Below, piece by piece: positions 47,438 to 56,960 of a stretch of DNA of 64,000 nucleotides (its first letter is position 1; each line of letters begins with the position of its first letter). The stretch lies in the NCBI GenBank assembly GCA_963802205.1, contig CAWDHW010000032.1, forward strand, positions 255,169 through 319,168, in the 5' to 3' direction. The translations under genes were made by a program, and so were the position numbers. The notes beneath the pieces are model-generated. The model was not told the DNA's origin. It saw only the letters and a program-made list of their open reading frames with translations, and did not search any database. Source of the DNA: DYRB01 sp963802205 (GTDB taxonomy: Bacteria > Pseudomonadota > Gammaproteobacteria > Chromatiales > Chromatiaceae).

Positions 47438-47782
47438 TTAAGCCTTCTTGGTCCAGGACATGCACCAACCCTTGGCGGCCACGGACTTGCCGGGGAACAG
47501 GGTGCAGGGGACGCAGTCGCCGGTGCCCTGAGCGAACTGGCAGTTGGCACAGTGTTGCTCAGCGCCCGGGGTGCCGGCCTTGTCCGCACGGGTCGCGGTC
47601 GTGGCGTCATCGGTGTACTTCAGGGCGATAGCGGTCGGGTCGGCCTTGGCATCGACGTGGGGTAGGTCAGCGGCGCGGGCGCCGGAGACGCCGACCAGGT
47701 TGATGAAGGGTACGGCAACAGCGCCGCCCAGCATGAGCTTGACGGCATCGCGGCGGCTCTTGTTCAGGGTCTTGTCGGTCAT
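47438..47782 (-). CDS. hip: High-potential iron-sulfur protein (HiPIP), Tat-exported
   Basis: Soluble periplasmic 4Fe-4S electron carrier that in purple sulfur bacteria donates electrons to the photosynthetic reaction centre. The N-terminus has a twin-arginine motif (KSRRDAVKLMLGG) and hydrophobic core ending before AADLP. The mature part has the ligand order of HiPIP: CANCQF, then CVPCTLFPGKS and GWCMSW. 114 residues including the signal, normal for Chromatiaceae. AGGAGA precedes the start on the minus strand and a terminator follows, so it is probably a single-gene transcript. Confidence 0.95.
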   Translation of the reverse strand: MTDKTLNKSRRDAVKLMLGGAVAVPFINLVGVSGARAADLPHVDAKADPTAIALKYTDDATTATRADKAGTPGAEQHCANCQFAQGTGDCVPCTLFPGKSVAAKGWCMSWTKKA

Positions 47783-47953
47783 GGCTAGGTCTCCTCAGGG
47801 GATCTGGCTGATGGTTGGATACGAGCGCCCGGCGCCGGGTGTCGGCGCGCAGCGCCCATTGTGCACAAAGCGGCCGGGTCAGGGAAGGCGAGAGTTGTAT
47901 CAAAATTCGTTACATTGTGGGACAGGGACCCACCGACCGGTGGCGGGCACCTG

Positions 47954-48421
47954 TCACTGGATATAGGTCCCAGCCCCCATGTAGTGCTCTTGCCAATATT
48001 GGGCATCCAGCCGGGACAGGCGTACCCGTCCCTTGGAGGTAGAGGCATGGACGAAGCGCTCCCGGTCCACCATGACGCCGACGTGATCGCCACCCGGGGG
48101 GATGCGGAAGAAGACGAGGTCCCCGGGTCCAGGCCCGTGCCCGGTGACGGGGCGGGCCTTGTTGCGTTGATCGACCGCACGCCGTGGGATCTCCAGCCCC
48201 GCCGCCTTGTGTGCGTAGCGGGTCAGGCCGCTACAGTCGAGCCCCTCCCGCGGGTGGTTCCCGCCAAGGCGATAGGGGGTACCGACCTGTGCGAGTGCGG
48301 TTTTGACTACCTCCCCGCGGGGGCCGCTGAGGTCGTATTCTCCGGTGGTGCTGCACCCCTGTAAGGCCAGGCCGACGACGGCCAGGGCCGTGAGGAGGCG
48401 AAGGGGCTGGCTCATCTTCAT
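47954..48421 (-). CDS. NlpC/P60 peptidoglycan hydrolase lipoprotein
   Basis: 155-residue outer-envelope hydrolase cutting peptide stems of peptidoglycan. A lipoprotein signal with lipobox LQGC at about residue 23, then the NlpC/P60 domain with the catalytic Cys in GLDCSGLTRYAHKAAG, the His in GGDHVGVMVD and VHASTSKGRVRLSRLD. Length and order match small NlpC-type lipoproteins such as E. coli Spr/NlpC. Transcribed toward the HiPIP gene, about 170 bases away. Confidence 0.88.
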   Translation of the reverse strand: MKMSQPLRLLTALAVVGLALQGCSTTGEYDLSGPRGEVVKTALAQVGTPYRLGGNHPREGLDCSGLTRYAHKAAGLEIPRRAVDQRNKARPVTGHGPGPGDLVFFRIPPGGDHVGVMVDRERFVHASTSKGRVRLSRLDAQYWQEHYMGAGTYIQ

Positions 48422-48690
48422 GCAATTTCATCCATTGCTGATCTAACCGATTGGTATGCCTATTTTTAGACCTAGATTGCGCCCCTGTCAAAGTGGCTTC
48501 TTGCCGGGTCCAGCTTGCATGGCGGTCTGGTCCCGACCTTGCGGGAAGTCCCGCCGTGTTGAACACTGGGTACCGGTTTGGCTGTGGCCTGTGAGGGTGC
48601 ATCGCGCAAGGGCCCGACTTACAGCCGATCTGGTTGTCCGCAGCCGGCGGATAGACCCTTTTTACCAGGTCACCGCGGAGGCAAAGGCGC

Positions 48691-50083
48691 ATGGCACCAC
48701 AGCGGGATCCCCCGTTTCTGGGCCCCTGGTGGCGCCCCCTGGCCCGCCTGCCATGGTGGCTGTGGGCCTTGGCCGCCATGGTGGCCGCCCTCTCCCTGCA
48801 CTGGCTGGCCGGGCTCGGTGGGGGCGGAGGTGGACGGCGGCTGGCACCTGATCCGAGTCCTGGCGGGACTTGGGCAGTGGCCGGTCCCTGGGGCCTTGCT
48901 GCTGGTAGCCGGGGTTTCCGGCTACCGGAGGTGGCACGGGCACAGGCTGCATCGGACCTTGGCCGCCGATCCCCGGGCGCTGTCCCTGGCCGACCTTGGC
49001 TGGGGAGAGTTCGGGCTCCTGGTGGCGGAGGTCTTCCGGGCACGGGGCTATCGTGTGGACGAGACCGACCAGATCCCGGCCGGTGGTGGCCATTTCCTGC
49101 TCCTCGATGGGATCGACGGCCGCACCCTGGTCCTATGTCGGCACTGGCATGCCTGGCGGGTCGGCGCGGTCGAGGTGCAGGAGCTAATCGCCGCCATGGG
49201 GACCAAAGGGGCCGCACGCGGGGTCCTGGTCATCCCCGGCGACTTCACCCGCGATGCCCGGCGTCTGGCCGCGGGTCGGCGGATCGAACTGCTTGATGGG
49301 ACGGGGCTCCAGGCCCTGGCGCAGTGTCCCGAGCCCATGCCGGGCCAGGCTATTCCGGCGGGGCGGGGCGGGCCGCAGCCCTGGCCGTGGCGCTTCAAGT
49401 GGCCGCACCGGAGTATCCCCCTGCGCCCGGTGTTTCTCCTGGTGGGGACCCTGGCGGTGGCCGGGGCCCTCTACGGCGGCTTCCAGTGGGTTGTGAGCCT
49501 GCCGGACAAGCGTCTGGCGCCGCCGGTGGTGTCGGAGCACGCGGTGGCCAGGGCCGCGGCAATCCTGGTCCCGGAGCATGCACAGGCCCCAGCGCTGCCC
49601 CCGCCGTCACCCCCTCCCCGTGCCCTCGGCAGGGTGGGGGGGCGCTCGGTGCAAGAGCTGGAGGTGGCCTTCGAATCCTTCTATGTGCCGCCCCCGGGTT
49701 GTGCCAGTCCGGCCAGCCGCGCGGACATGGTGGAGTGCGCCAATCACCGCATCCGGGCCCGCCAGGGGTTCATGGTCTCCGGCACCCCCTTCGAGCCCGG
49801 GCCCGAGTCGGAAGCTGGGCCCGGTGCCGAGTCGGAGGATCTGGTGGGTGCGATTCCCGCCGATGACCCCGCCTGGTACGATCCTGCCGCTATCGACGCC
49901 CTGGCCCCGCCTGGTTCGTCGGCCCAGGCCACGCAGCGTTCGGACCGGACACCGGCATGGGAGCCCTTGGAGTCCGTGCCACCAGATGCCGGGGTCACGC
50001 CGCGGGCCGCAGAGCCAACCAAACGCGACCCCGCATCGACATACGCCCCATATGACCCCAGCGCGCCCTGGCGGGGGCGCTGA
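48691..50083 (+). pseudogene. Membrane-anchored Mrr-like protein, frameshifted near the N-terminus
   Basis: The ATG at 48691, with GGAGG nine bases before, begins MAPQRDPPFLGPWWRPLAR and a membrane helix (LPWWLWALAAMVAALSLHW). Near 48820, in a G-rich run, the frame changes by one base and continues LIRVLAGLGQWPVPGALLLV, then an Mrr-type nuclease fold (LGWGEFGLLVAEVFRARGY, GDFTRDARRLAAGRRIELLDG), a second helix (about 49420-49500) and a Pro-rich C-terminal part. Mrr nucleases need Asp in GVDL and the Q-x-K site; here these read GGHF and VLCRHW, so cleavage is unlikely. If the first segment is not used, a GTG near 48820 could start a shorter intact protein. Confidence 0.6.
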
Positions 50084-50269
50084 CGTCGGGCCCGCGGCGA
50101 TCCAGTCCGTCTTGACCGCAACCGTGCATCTCCTGTAACTTTTCGCCTTTTTCTGCAATGTTCTAATTTTCTGTTGCGCCCTGGTTGCCAGGGGGCCGTC
50201 TGGGGATACCCCGGCTCGGCCCCGCGAAACGGCGTTGGACCACGGGCGGGCAGTGGGAGGTCGGCGAAG

Positions 50270-51988
50270 GTGGAACTCAGCGGGGGCGAGATCATTGTCC
50301 AGGCCTTGGTGGACGAGGGTGTCGAGTTCGTCTTCGGCTACCCCGGCGGGGCCGTACTCCATACCTACGACGCCCTGTTCAAGCAGGACCGCGTCCAGCA
50401 CATCCTGGTTCGCCATGAGCAGGCCGCCACCCATGCCGCAGACGGCTACGCCCGGGCCACCGGCAAGTGCGGCGTAGCCCTGGTGACCTCCGGGCCGGGT
50501 GCAACCAATGCCGTCACTGGCATTGCTACCGCCTACATGGACTCGATCCCGATGGTGGTCCTGTCCGGGCAGGTGCCGACCCCGGTGATCGGGAGCGACG
50601 CCTTCCAGGAGGTGGACACCGTCGGCATCACCCGGCCCTGCGTCAAGCACAATTTCCTGGTCAAGGACGTGCGCGACCTGGCACTCACCATCCGCAAGGC
50701 ATTCTATATCGCCACCACAGGGCGCCCCGGACCTGTGGTGGTGGACATCCCCAAGGACGTCACCGACCCCAATGTCAGGATCCCCTACGACTACCCGCGG
50801 GAGATCAAGATGCGCTCCTATAACCCGGTGCAGAGGGGCCACCAGGGGCAGATCCGCAAGGCCGTCGATCTGATGCTCGAGGCCAAGCGCCCGGTGCTCT
50901 ACATCGGCGGTGGGGTGGTCCTGGGCGAGGGGTCGGCGGCCCTGCGCGAACTGGCCCGGGAGACCGGATTTCCCGTTACCAGTACGCTCATGGGCCTCGG
51001 CGCCTTCCCAGGGTCGGACCCGCAGTTCCTCGGCATGCTCGGCATGCACGGGACCTACGAGGCCAACATGGCGATGCATGAGACGGACACCCTCATCGCC
51101 ATAGGCGCCCGCTTCGACGACCGCGTCACGGGCAAGATCGAGCACTTCTGCCCCCATGCCAAGATCGTCCACATCGACATAGACCCGTCCTCCATCGCCA
51201 AGACGGTGCGGGTGGACGTCCCCATTGTCGGGCCGGTGCAGAGCGTATTGCAGGACATGTTGCGCCAGATCCGCGAGCACAGGCGTGCAGGCGAGCACAG
51301 GGGGCTCAAGGACTGGTGGTCCAAGATCGCGGAGTGGCGGCGCATGGATTGCCTGCACTATGACCGCCACAGCGACCTCATCAAGCCGCAACTGGCGGTG
51401 GAGACACTCTACAAGGTCACCAAGGGCGAGTTGTATCTCACCTCGGATGTGGGTCAGCACCAGATGTTTGCCGCCCAGTTCTACCCCTTCGAGGAGCCGC
51501 GGCGCTGGATCAACTCCGGGGGCCTGGGCACCATGGGCTTTGGCCTGCCCGCGGCCATGGGGGTGCAGTTCGCCTTTCCTGAGGCCCCCGTCGCCTGTAT
51601 CACCGGGGATGCCAGCATCCTCATGTGTATTCAGGAGATGGCCACCTGCAAGCAGTATGGCCTGCCAATCAAGGTCATCCTGCTCAACAACGGCTACATG
51701 GGGATGGTCCGGCAGTGGCAGGAGTTCTTCTATGAGAGCCGCTATTCCCACTCCTATGTGGACGCACTGCCCGACTTCGTGAAGCTCTCCGAGAGCTTCG
51801 GCCACGTCGGGATGCGCATCGAACGACCCGCAGACCTTGAAGGGGCCATGCAGGAGGCCTTCAGCCTCAAGGACCGATTCGTTTTCCTCGACGTGGTCGT
51901 GGACCCCAAGGAGAACGTTTACCCCATGATCGCGGCGGGCAAGGGTCACCACGAGATGCACCTTTCGCCGGAGCGGGAGCTGGCCTGA
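50270..51988 (+). CDS. ilvI: Acetolactate synthase large subunit
   Basis: Thiamine-diphosphate enzyme making acetolactate or acetohydroxybutyrate, the first shared step of branched-chain amino acid synthesis. 572 residues from a GTG at 50270 (VELSGGEIIVQALVDEGV). ThDP-binding Glu in RHEQAATHAADGYAR, FAD/quinone-like middle domain and C-terminal GDASILMCIQEMATC to NNGYMGMVRQWQ. Family length is about 570. The open frame extends to 50174 without similarity. GGGAGG lies about nine bases upstream. Heads ilvI-ilvH-ilvC. Confidence 0.95.
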   Translation: MELSGGEIIVQALVDEGVEFVFGYPGGAVLHTYDALFKQDRVQHILVRHEQAATHAADGYARATGKCGVALVTSGPGATNAVTGIATAYMDSIPMVVLSGQVPTPVIGSDAFQEVDTVGITRPCVKHNFLVKDVRDLALTIRKAFYIATTGRPGPVVVDIPKDVTDPNVRIPYDYPREIKMRSYNPVQRGHQGQIRKAVDLMLEAKRPVLYIGGGVVLGEGSAALRELARETGFPVTSTLMGLGAFPGSDPQFLGMLGMHGTYEANMAMHETDTLIAIGARFDDRVTGKIEHFCPHAKIVHIDIDPSSIAKTVRVDVPIVGPVQSVLQDMLRQIREHRRAGEHRGLKDWWSKIAEWRRMDCLHYDRHSDLIKPQLAVETLYKVTKGELYLTSDVGQHQMFAAQFYPFEEPRRWINSGGLGTMGFGLPAAMGVQFAFPEAPVACITGDASILMCIQEMATCKQYGLPIKVILLNNGYMGMVRQWQEFFYESRYSHSYVDALPDFVKLSESFGHVGMRIERPADLEGAMQEAFSLKDRFVFLDVVVDPKENVYPMIAAGKGHHEMHLSPERELA

Positions 51989-52001
51989 CAGGAGCCAAAC
52001 T

Positions 52002-52502
52002 ATGAGCAGCAACACACACATCATCTCCGTCCTGTTGGAGAATGAGGCTGGCGCCCTGTCCCGGGTGGCAGGGCTCTTCTCCGCCCGCGGCTACAACATC
52101 GAGTCCCTGACCGTGGCGCCGACGGATGACCCGTCCCTGTCGCGCATGACGCTCGTCACCACCGGGAGCGACGAGATCGTCGAGCAGATCAAGAAGCAGC
52201 TCAACAAGCTCATTGACGTGGTCAAGCTCCTCGACCTCTCCGAGGGACCCCATGTCAAGCGCGAGATGATGCTGATCAAACTCCGGGCCGCCGGGGCTGA
52301 TCGCGAGGAGCTCCTGCGCCTGGTCACCATCTTTCGCGCCAAGGTCATCGACGTGACTGAGTTGAGCTATGTGGTCGAGTTGACCGGGGCACCCAAGAAG
52401 CTCGACGCCTTCATCCGTGCCGTTCCAGAGGGGCTTATTGTCGAGGTGGTCCGTTCTGGCCCCACCGGCATCGCCCGCGGCGAAAAGGGCCTGACCCTCT
52501 GA
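52002..52502 (+). CDS. ilvH: Acetolactate synthase regulatory small subunit
   Basis: 166-residue regulatory subunit that activates IlvI and gives valine feedback inhibition. The ACT domain is at the N-terminus (ISVLLENEAGALSRVAGLFS, YNIESLTVAPTDDPSLSRM), followed by the IlvH C-terminal domain (EMMLIKLRAAGADREELLRL). AGGAG lies before the ATG, which is 13 bases after ilvI. Length equals E. coli IlvH. Confidence 0.95.
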   Translation: MSSNTHIISVLLENEAGALSRVAGLFSARGYNIESLTVAPTDDPSLSRMTLVTTGSDEIVEQIKKQLNKLIDVVKLLDLSEGPHVKREMMLIKLRAAGADREELLRLVTIFRAKVIDVTELSYVVELTGAPKKLDAFIRAVPEGLIVEVVRSGPTGIARGEKGLTL

Positions 52503-52515
52503 TCTTTTTCTTCTG

Positions 52516-52536
52516 CCGCAAATGACCGCAAGGGGA
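52516..52536 (+). repeat. CCGCAAATGA motif between ilvH and ilvC
   Basis: GCCGCAAATGACCGCAAGGG holds two ten-base-spaced CCGCAA units, related to the repeats before cbpA (3721, 3817) and glmM (57868). Confidence 0.45.
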
Positions 52537-52603
52537 CTTAGGTGATCGGTGACGCCGGCATTCGAGTTCCCCTGCGGCTTAATTCCAAGACCAGGAAACA
52601 CAC

Positions 52604-53626
52604 ATGAGCATCAACGTTTACTACGACAAAGACGCCGACCTCTCCCTGATCCGTGGCCGTCAGGTCGCCATCATCGGCTACGGCTCCCAGGGCCATGCAC
52701 ACGCCAACAACCTCAAGGACTCAGGCGTCTCCGTCGTCGTCGGCCTGCGCCCCGGCTCCGCCTCCGCGGCCAAGGCCGCTAACGCCGGGCTGACGGTGAA
52801 GTCCGTCGAGGAGGCCGTCGCGGGCGCCGACGTGGTCATGATCCTGGCACCGGACGAGCACCAGGCCAAGCTGTATCGCGACAAGGTCGCCCCCAACATC
52901 AAGGAAGGGGCGGCGCTCGCCTTTGCACACGGCTTCAACATCCACTTCGGCCAGATCGAGCCGCGCGAAGACCTCGACGTCATCATGATCGCCCCCAAGG
53001 GTCCCGGGCATCTGGTCCGTTCGACCTACACCCAGGGCGGTGGCGTACCGAGCCTGATTGCGGTCTATCAGGACGCCACCGGGGCGGCCCGCGACATCGC
53101 CCTGGCCTACGCCTCGGCCAACGGCGGCGGTCGCGCCGGGGTCATCGAGACCAGCTTCCGCGAGGAGTGCGAGACCGACCTTTTCGGCGAGCAGGTGGTC
53201 CTGTGCGGCGGGCTGACATCGCTGATCCAGGCCGGCTTCGAGACCCTGGTCGAGGCCGGCTATGCCCCCGAGATGGCCTATTTCGAGTGCCTGCACGAGG
53301 TCAAGCTCATCGTGGACCTGATCTACGAGGGCGGCATCGCCAACATGCGCTATTCGATCTCGAATACCGCCGAGTACGGCGACCTGACCCGGGGCCCGCG
53401 CATCGTCACGCCTGAGACCAAGGCCGAGATGAAGCGCATCCTCACCGAGATCCAGACCGGCGAGTTCGCCCGGGAGTTCATCCTGGAGAACCAGGCCGGA
53501 GCGCCCAAGATGAAGGCCCTGCGCCGCCTGGGTCAGGAGCACCAGATCGAGGAAGTCGGCGAACGCCTGCGGGAGATGATGCCCTGGATCAAGGCCTCCA
53601 AGCTGGTGGACAAGTCACGGAACTGA
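52604..53626 (+). CDS. ilvC: Ketol-acid reductoisomerase
   Basis: NADPH and Mg-dependent enzyme converting acetolactate to dihydroxyisovalerate. 340 residues, the short class I form. The nucleotide motif is VAIIGYGSQGHAHANNLKDS; metal-site motifs are DLFGEQVVLCGGL and YFECLHEVKLIVDLIYEGG. AGGA precedes the ATG; a terminator follows. About 100 bases separate it from ilvH, with the repeat motif in between. Confidence 0.96.
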   Translation: MSINVYYDKDADLSLIRGRQVAIIGYGSQGHAHANNLKDSGVSVVVGLRPGSASAAKAANAGLTVKSVEEAVAGADVVMILAPDEHQAKLYRDKVAPNIKEGAALAFAHGFNIHFGQIEPREDLDVIMIAPKGPGHLVRSTYTQGGGVPSLIAVYQDATGAARDIALAYASANGGGRAGVIETSFREECETDLFGEQVVLCGGLTSLIQAGFETLVEAGYAPEMAYFECLHEVKLIVDLIYEGGIANMRYSISNTAEYGDLTRGPRIVTPETKAEMKRILTEIQTGEFAREFILENQAGAPKMKALRRLGQEHQIEEVGERLREMMPWIKASKLVDKSRN

Positions 53627-53655
53627 TCCCGTTGCGGGCCTGCAAGGTCCGAGGA

Positions 53656-53692
53656 GGGCCGCGGGGTTACGTCCCCGCGGCCCTTTGTCTTT
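53656..53692 (+). terminator. Terminator of the ilvIHC operon
   Basis: A perfect 11-base-pair GC-rich stem (53656-53666 with 53673-53683) with loop TTACGT is followed by TTTGTCTTT, 30 bases past ilvC. Confidence 0.88.
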
Positions 53693-53708
53693 CCCGAAAC
53701 TCGATCCG

Positions 53709-54020
53709 ATGCCAACCATGACCATCACCACCAAGCAACGCCGTTGGCTCAAAGGCCAGGTCCATCATCTCAAGCCCGTCGTCCTGCTCGGCCAGGCGGG
53801 CTTGACCGACGGCGTCGTCGCCGAGATCGACAGCGCCCTGGCCCACCACGAACTCATCAAGGTCAAGGTCAACGCTGGGGATCGCGACCTGCGCGAGGCC
53901 ATGGTGGCGGAGATCGCCACGCGCACCGGGAGCGACCTGATTGACCGCATCGGTAACATGGCCTCCTTCTACCGCGCCAATCCGGACAAGAAGGCGCCAA
54001 TGCAACTGCCCGCCGATTGA
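53709..54020 (+). CDS. yhbY: YhbY RNA-binding protein (CRM domain)
   Basis: 103-residue CRM-domain protein that binds pre-50S ribosomal particles. It has the CRM pattern KQRRWLKGQVHHLKPVVLLG, then LTDGVVAEIDSALAHHELIK and the family's ending near IGNMASFYRANP. Starts at 53709 (ATG) or 53718 (ATG) are both near the family start. In many gammaproteobacteria yhbY diverges from rlmE-ftsH; here both read the same way. Confidence 0.9.
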   Translation: MPTMTITTKQRRWLKGQVHHLKPVVLLGQAGLTDGVVAEIDSALAHHELIKVKVNAGDRDLREAMVAEIATRTGSDLIDRIGNMASFYRANPDKKAPMQLPAD

Positions 54021-54323
54021 CGACACGCCAGGCGGGCGGTCCTGGGGGTCGGGCAGACGTGGCCGCCCGGTCTGATCGAGCGCCGGCACTCCCCAATGAG
54101 CCGCTATGGGGTGCGCCTCGGCGGCGCCTTTAGCCGCATTCTGTTACGCACCATGATCGCCAGCACGAGACCTGCGGCGACGCTGGTCGTCGCCGCCAGG
54201 CATGTTGCACGTCGGCCAAAGTCCGATCCAACAGGGGTTTGTGGTACCATCTGGGCCTTTTTGGGGTCAGCCCCCATCATCTAGGATGGCCCGACCGAGT
54301 CCGGCCAGGCGCGATCAGTCGGC
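54021..54323. other. Intergenic region before rlmE
   Basis: About 300 bases. A 62-codon open frame (54096-54284) lacks any recognisable feature and is not called. The promoter for rlmE-ftsH-folP-glmM should lie here; a possible -10-like TACCAT near 54244 has no clear -35 partner. No heat-shock (sigma-32) consensus was recognised. Confidence 0.4.
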
Positions 54324-54953
54324 ATGTCCAAGACCAAGAGCAGTCGACGCTGGCTGGATCGACACCTCAGCGACGCCTATGTGAAGCGCGCCGTGCAGGA
54401 GGGCTATCGCTCCCGCGCCGCCTACAAGCTGCTGGAGATCCAGGAGCGTGATCGCATCCTCAAGCCCGGCATGTCCGTGGTGGACCTGGGGGCGGCCCCT
54501 GGGGGCTGGTCCCAGGTCGTTCGTCGCCTGGTCGGCCACCAAGGGCAGGTTCTGGCCATGGACATCCTGCCCATGGAACCTATCCCGGAGGTGACCTTCC
54601 TTCTGGGAGACTTCCGCGAGGCCACCGTGCTGGACCAATTGCGCGCCGCCCTGGCAGGGGCGTCGGTAGACCTTGTCCTCTCGGACATGGCCCCAAACCT
54701 AAGCGGCGTTGTGGCGGTGGATCAGGCCCGCGCCCTCTACCTGTGCGAGCTCGCCTTGGACCTTGCCCGGCAGGTGCTGAAACCCGGGGGCACGCTGGCC
54801 GTCAAAGCGTTTCAGGGCGAGGGGTTCGACGCTTTCTTCCGGCTAATGCGCGAGGCCTTTGCCCAGGCCCACATCCGCAAGCCGGAAGCATCCCGGCGGG
54901 AGAGCCGTGAGGTCTATCTAGTGGCCAAGGGATTTCGGGGCGAGGCCGCCTGA
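54324..54953 (+). CDS. rlmE: 23S rRNA 2'-O-methyltransferase RlmE (FtsJ)
   Basis: SAM-dependent enzyme methylating U2552 of 23S rRNA. 209 residues. The SAM motif is VVDLGAAPGGWSQV; the catalytic K-D-K-E set fits RSRAAYKLLEI, VLSDMAPNLSG, LAVKAFQGEG and ESREVYLVAKGF. Just upstream of ftsH, the standard gammaproteobacterial order. Confidence 0.95.
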   Translation: MSKTKSSRRWLDRHLSDAYVKRAVQEGYRSRAAYKLLEIQERDRILKPGMSVVDLGAAPGGWSQVVRRLVGHQGQVLAMDILPMEPIPEVTFLLGDFREATVLDQLRAALAGASVDLVLSDMAPNLSGVVAVDQARALYLCELALDLARQVLKPGGTLAVKAFQGEGFDAFFRLMREAFAQAHIRKPEASRRESREVYLVAKGFRGEAA

Positions 54954-55030
54954 AGGCCACCGAACATAGTGGTTTTTCGATCTTTAATCCGGCATGAGCC
55001 GGCCGTTTTCCAGCCGAGAGGCCGCAATCC

Positions 55031-56941
55031 GTGAGCGACATGGCAAAGAACATTATCCTGTGGGTGGTCATCGCGATCGTGCTGATGTCCGTCTTCAACA
55101 ATTTCACCACCCAGCGCACCACCACACGCGCCATGGCCTACTCGGACTTCATCGCGCATGTGCGTCAGGGCGATGTCAAGGAAGTGACCATCCAGGGCCG
55201 TGAGATTCAGGGGGTGAATCAGAGCGGCGAGCGCTTTACCAGCTACAGCCCCGGGGACGACGGTCTAGTGGGCGACCTGCTCGACCACAAGGTGGTGATC
55301 CGGGCGACACCCCCGGAGAAGCCCTCGGTCCTGATGCAGATCCTCATCAACTGGTTCCCGTTGTTCATCCTGATAGGGCTCTGGGTCTTCTTTATGCGCC
55401 AGATGCAGGGCGGGGCCGGCGGGCGTGGGGCCATGTCCTTCGGCAAGTCCAGGGCGCGCATGCTCTCCGAGGACCAGATCAAGGTGACCTTCAACGACGT
55501 GGCCGGCGCGGACGAGGCCAAGGAGGAGGTCGGGGAGATCGTGGACTTCCTGCGTGATCCGGCCAAGTTCCAGAAGCTCGGTGGCAAGATCCCCAAGGGC
55601 ATTCTGATGGTCGGCCAGCCGGGCACCGGCAAGACCCTGCTGGCGCGGGCCATCGCGGGGGAGGCCAAGGTCCCCTTCTTCACCATCTCCGGTTCGGACT
55701 TCGTGGAGATGTTCGTCGGCGTGGGTGCCTCCCGGGTGCGCGACATGTTCGCAGAGGCCAAGAAGCACGCCCCCTGCATCATCTTTATCGACGAAATCGA
55801 TGCCGTCGGCCGCCACCGCGGCGCGGGACTTGGGGGTGGACACGACGAGCGCGAGCAAACCCTGAACCAACTCCTGGTGGAGATGGACGGTTTCGAGGGC
55901 AACGAGGGCGTCATCGTCATCGCCGCCACCAACCGTCCGGACGTGCTGGACCCCGCACTGCTGCGCCCCGGGCGCTTCGACCGCCAGGTAGTGGTGCCCC
56001 TGCCGGACGTGCGTGGGCGCGAGCAGATCCTCAAGGTTCACATGCGTAAGATCCCGGCGGCGGACGATGTGAAGGCCTCCGTCATAGCCCGAGGGACCCC
56101 GGGTTTCTCCGGGGCGGACCTCGCCAACCTGGTCAATGAGGCCGCCCTGTTCGCCGCCCGTGCCAGCAAGCGCCTGGTGGACATGCAGGATCTGGAGAAG
56201 GCCAAGGACAAGATCATGATGGGTGCCGAGCGTCGGTCCATGGTCATGACCGACGAGGAGAAGCGCCTTACCGCTTACCACGAGGCGGGGCACGCCATTG
56301 TCGGGCGCAGCTTGCCGATCCACGACCCGGTCTACAAGGTGACCATCATCCCCCGCGGGCGGGCGCTCGGCGTGACCATGTTCCTGCCGGACGGGGACCG
56401 CATGAGCTATAGCCGCCAGTGGTTGGAGAGCAACATCTCCACCCTGTTCGGGGGGCGCATCGCCGAGGAGATCATCTTCGGGGCCGAGTCCGTGACCACA
56501 GGTGCCCAGAGCGACATTCAGCGCGCAACGGAGATCGCCCGCAGTATGGTCACCAAGTGGGGCCTGTCTGACCGCCTGGGCCCGCTGACCTACAGCGAGG
56601 ACGAGCAGGAGGTCTTCCTCGGCCATTCGGTGACACAGCACAAGAGCGTGTCGGATGAGACCTCACACGTCATCGACACGGAGGTGCGCAACATCATCGA
56701 CCGCAATTATGCCCGGGCCCGCGCCATCCTCGACGAACACCTGGACAAGCTCCACGCCATGGCCGCCGCCCTGATCAAGTTCGAGACCATCGACGCCGGG
56801 CAGATCGACGACATCATGGCCGGGCGCAGCCCGCGCCCGCCGAAGGACTGGGATGATGTGGATGAGCCCGACCAGGGCGGCGTCCGCCCCAGCCCGGAGG
56901 TGGCCAGTGGACCCATCGGCGGGCCCGCCGGCGAGCACTAG
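55031..56941 (+). CDS. ftsH: ATP-dependent zinc metalloprotease FtsH
   Basis: Membrane AAA+ protease degrading regulatory and damaged membrane proteins. 636 residues from a GTG at 55031 (VSDMAKNIILWVVIAIV). Two helices (about 5-22 and 102-120), the AAA domain with Walker A GQPGTGKT (Gln replaces the usual Pro at position 2), Walker B IIFIDEIDAVG, second-region RPGRFDRQV, and the protease site HEAGH with a distal Asp in the VTTGAQSDIQRA region. The last about 40 residues are Pro/Gly-rich. rlmE upstream and folP downstream. Confidence 0.96.
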   Translation: MSDMAKNIILWVVIAIVLMSVFNNFTTQRTTTRAMAYSDFIAHVRQGDVKEVTIQGREIQGVNQSGERFTSYSPGDDGLVGDLLDHKVVIRATPPEKPSVLMQILINWFPLFILIGLWVFFMRQMQGGAGGRGAMSFGKSRARMLSEDQIKVTFNDVAGADEAKEEVGEIVDFLRDPAKFQKLGGKIPKGILMVGQPGTGKTLLARAIAGEAKVPFFTISGSDFVEMFVGVGASRVRDMFAEAKKHAPCIIFIDEIDAVGRHRGAGLGGGHDEREQTLNQLLVEMDGFEGNEGVIVIAATNRPDVLDPALLRPGRFDRQVVVPLPDVRGREQILKVHMRKIPAADDVKASVIARGTPGFSGADLANLVNEAALFAARASKRLVDMQDLEKAKDKIMMGAERRSMVMTDEEKRLTAYHEAGHAIVGRSLPIHDPVYKVTIIPRGRALGVTMFLPDGDRMSYSRQWLESNISTLFGGRIAEEIIFGAESVTTGAQSDIQRATEIARSMVTKWGLSDRLGPLTYSEDEQEVFLGHSVTQHKSVSDETSHVIDTEVRNIIDRNYARARAILDEHLDKLHAMAAALIKFETIDAGQIDDIMAGRSPRPPKDWDDVDEPDQGGVRPSPEVASGPIGGPAGEH

Positions 56942-56960
56942 AACTCCAATCCCTCCGACC

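Noticed and set aside
50090..50269. Attenuation leader for the ilvIHC operon
   Set aside because: No leader peptide rich in Leu, Val or Ile codons and no competing terminator hairpin with T-tract were found; only a six-pair hairpin at 50179-50193.
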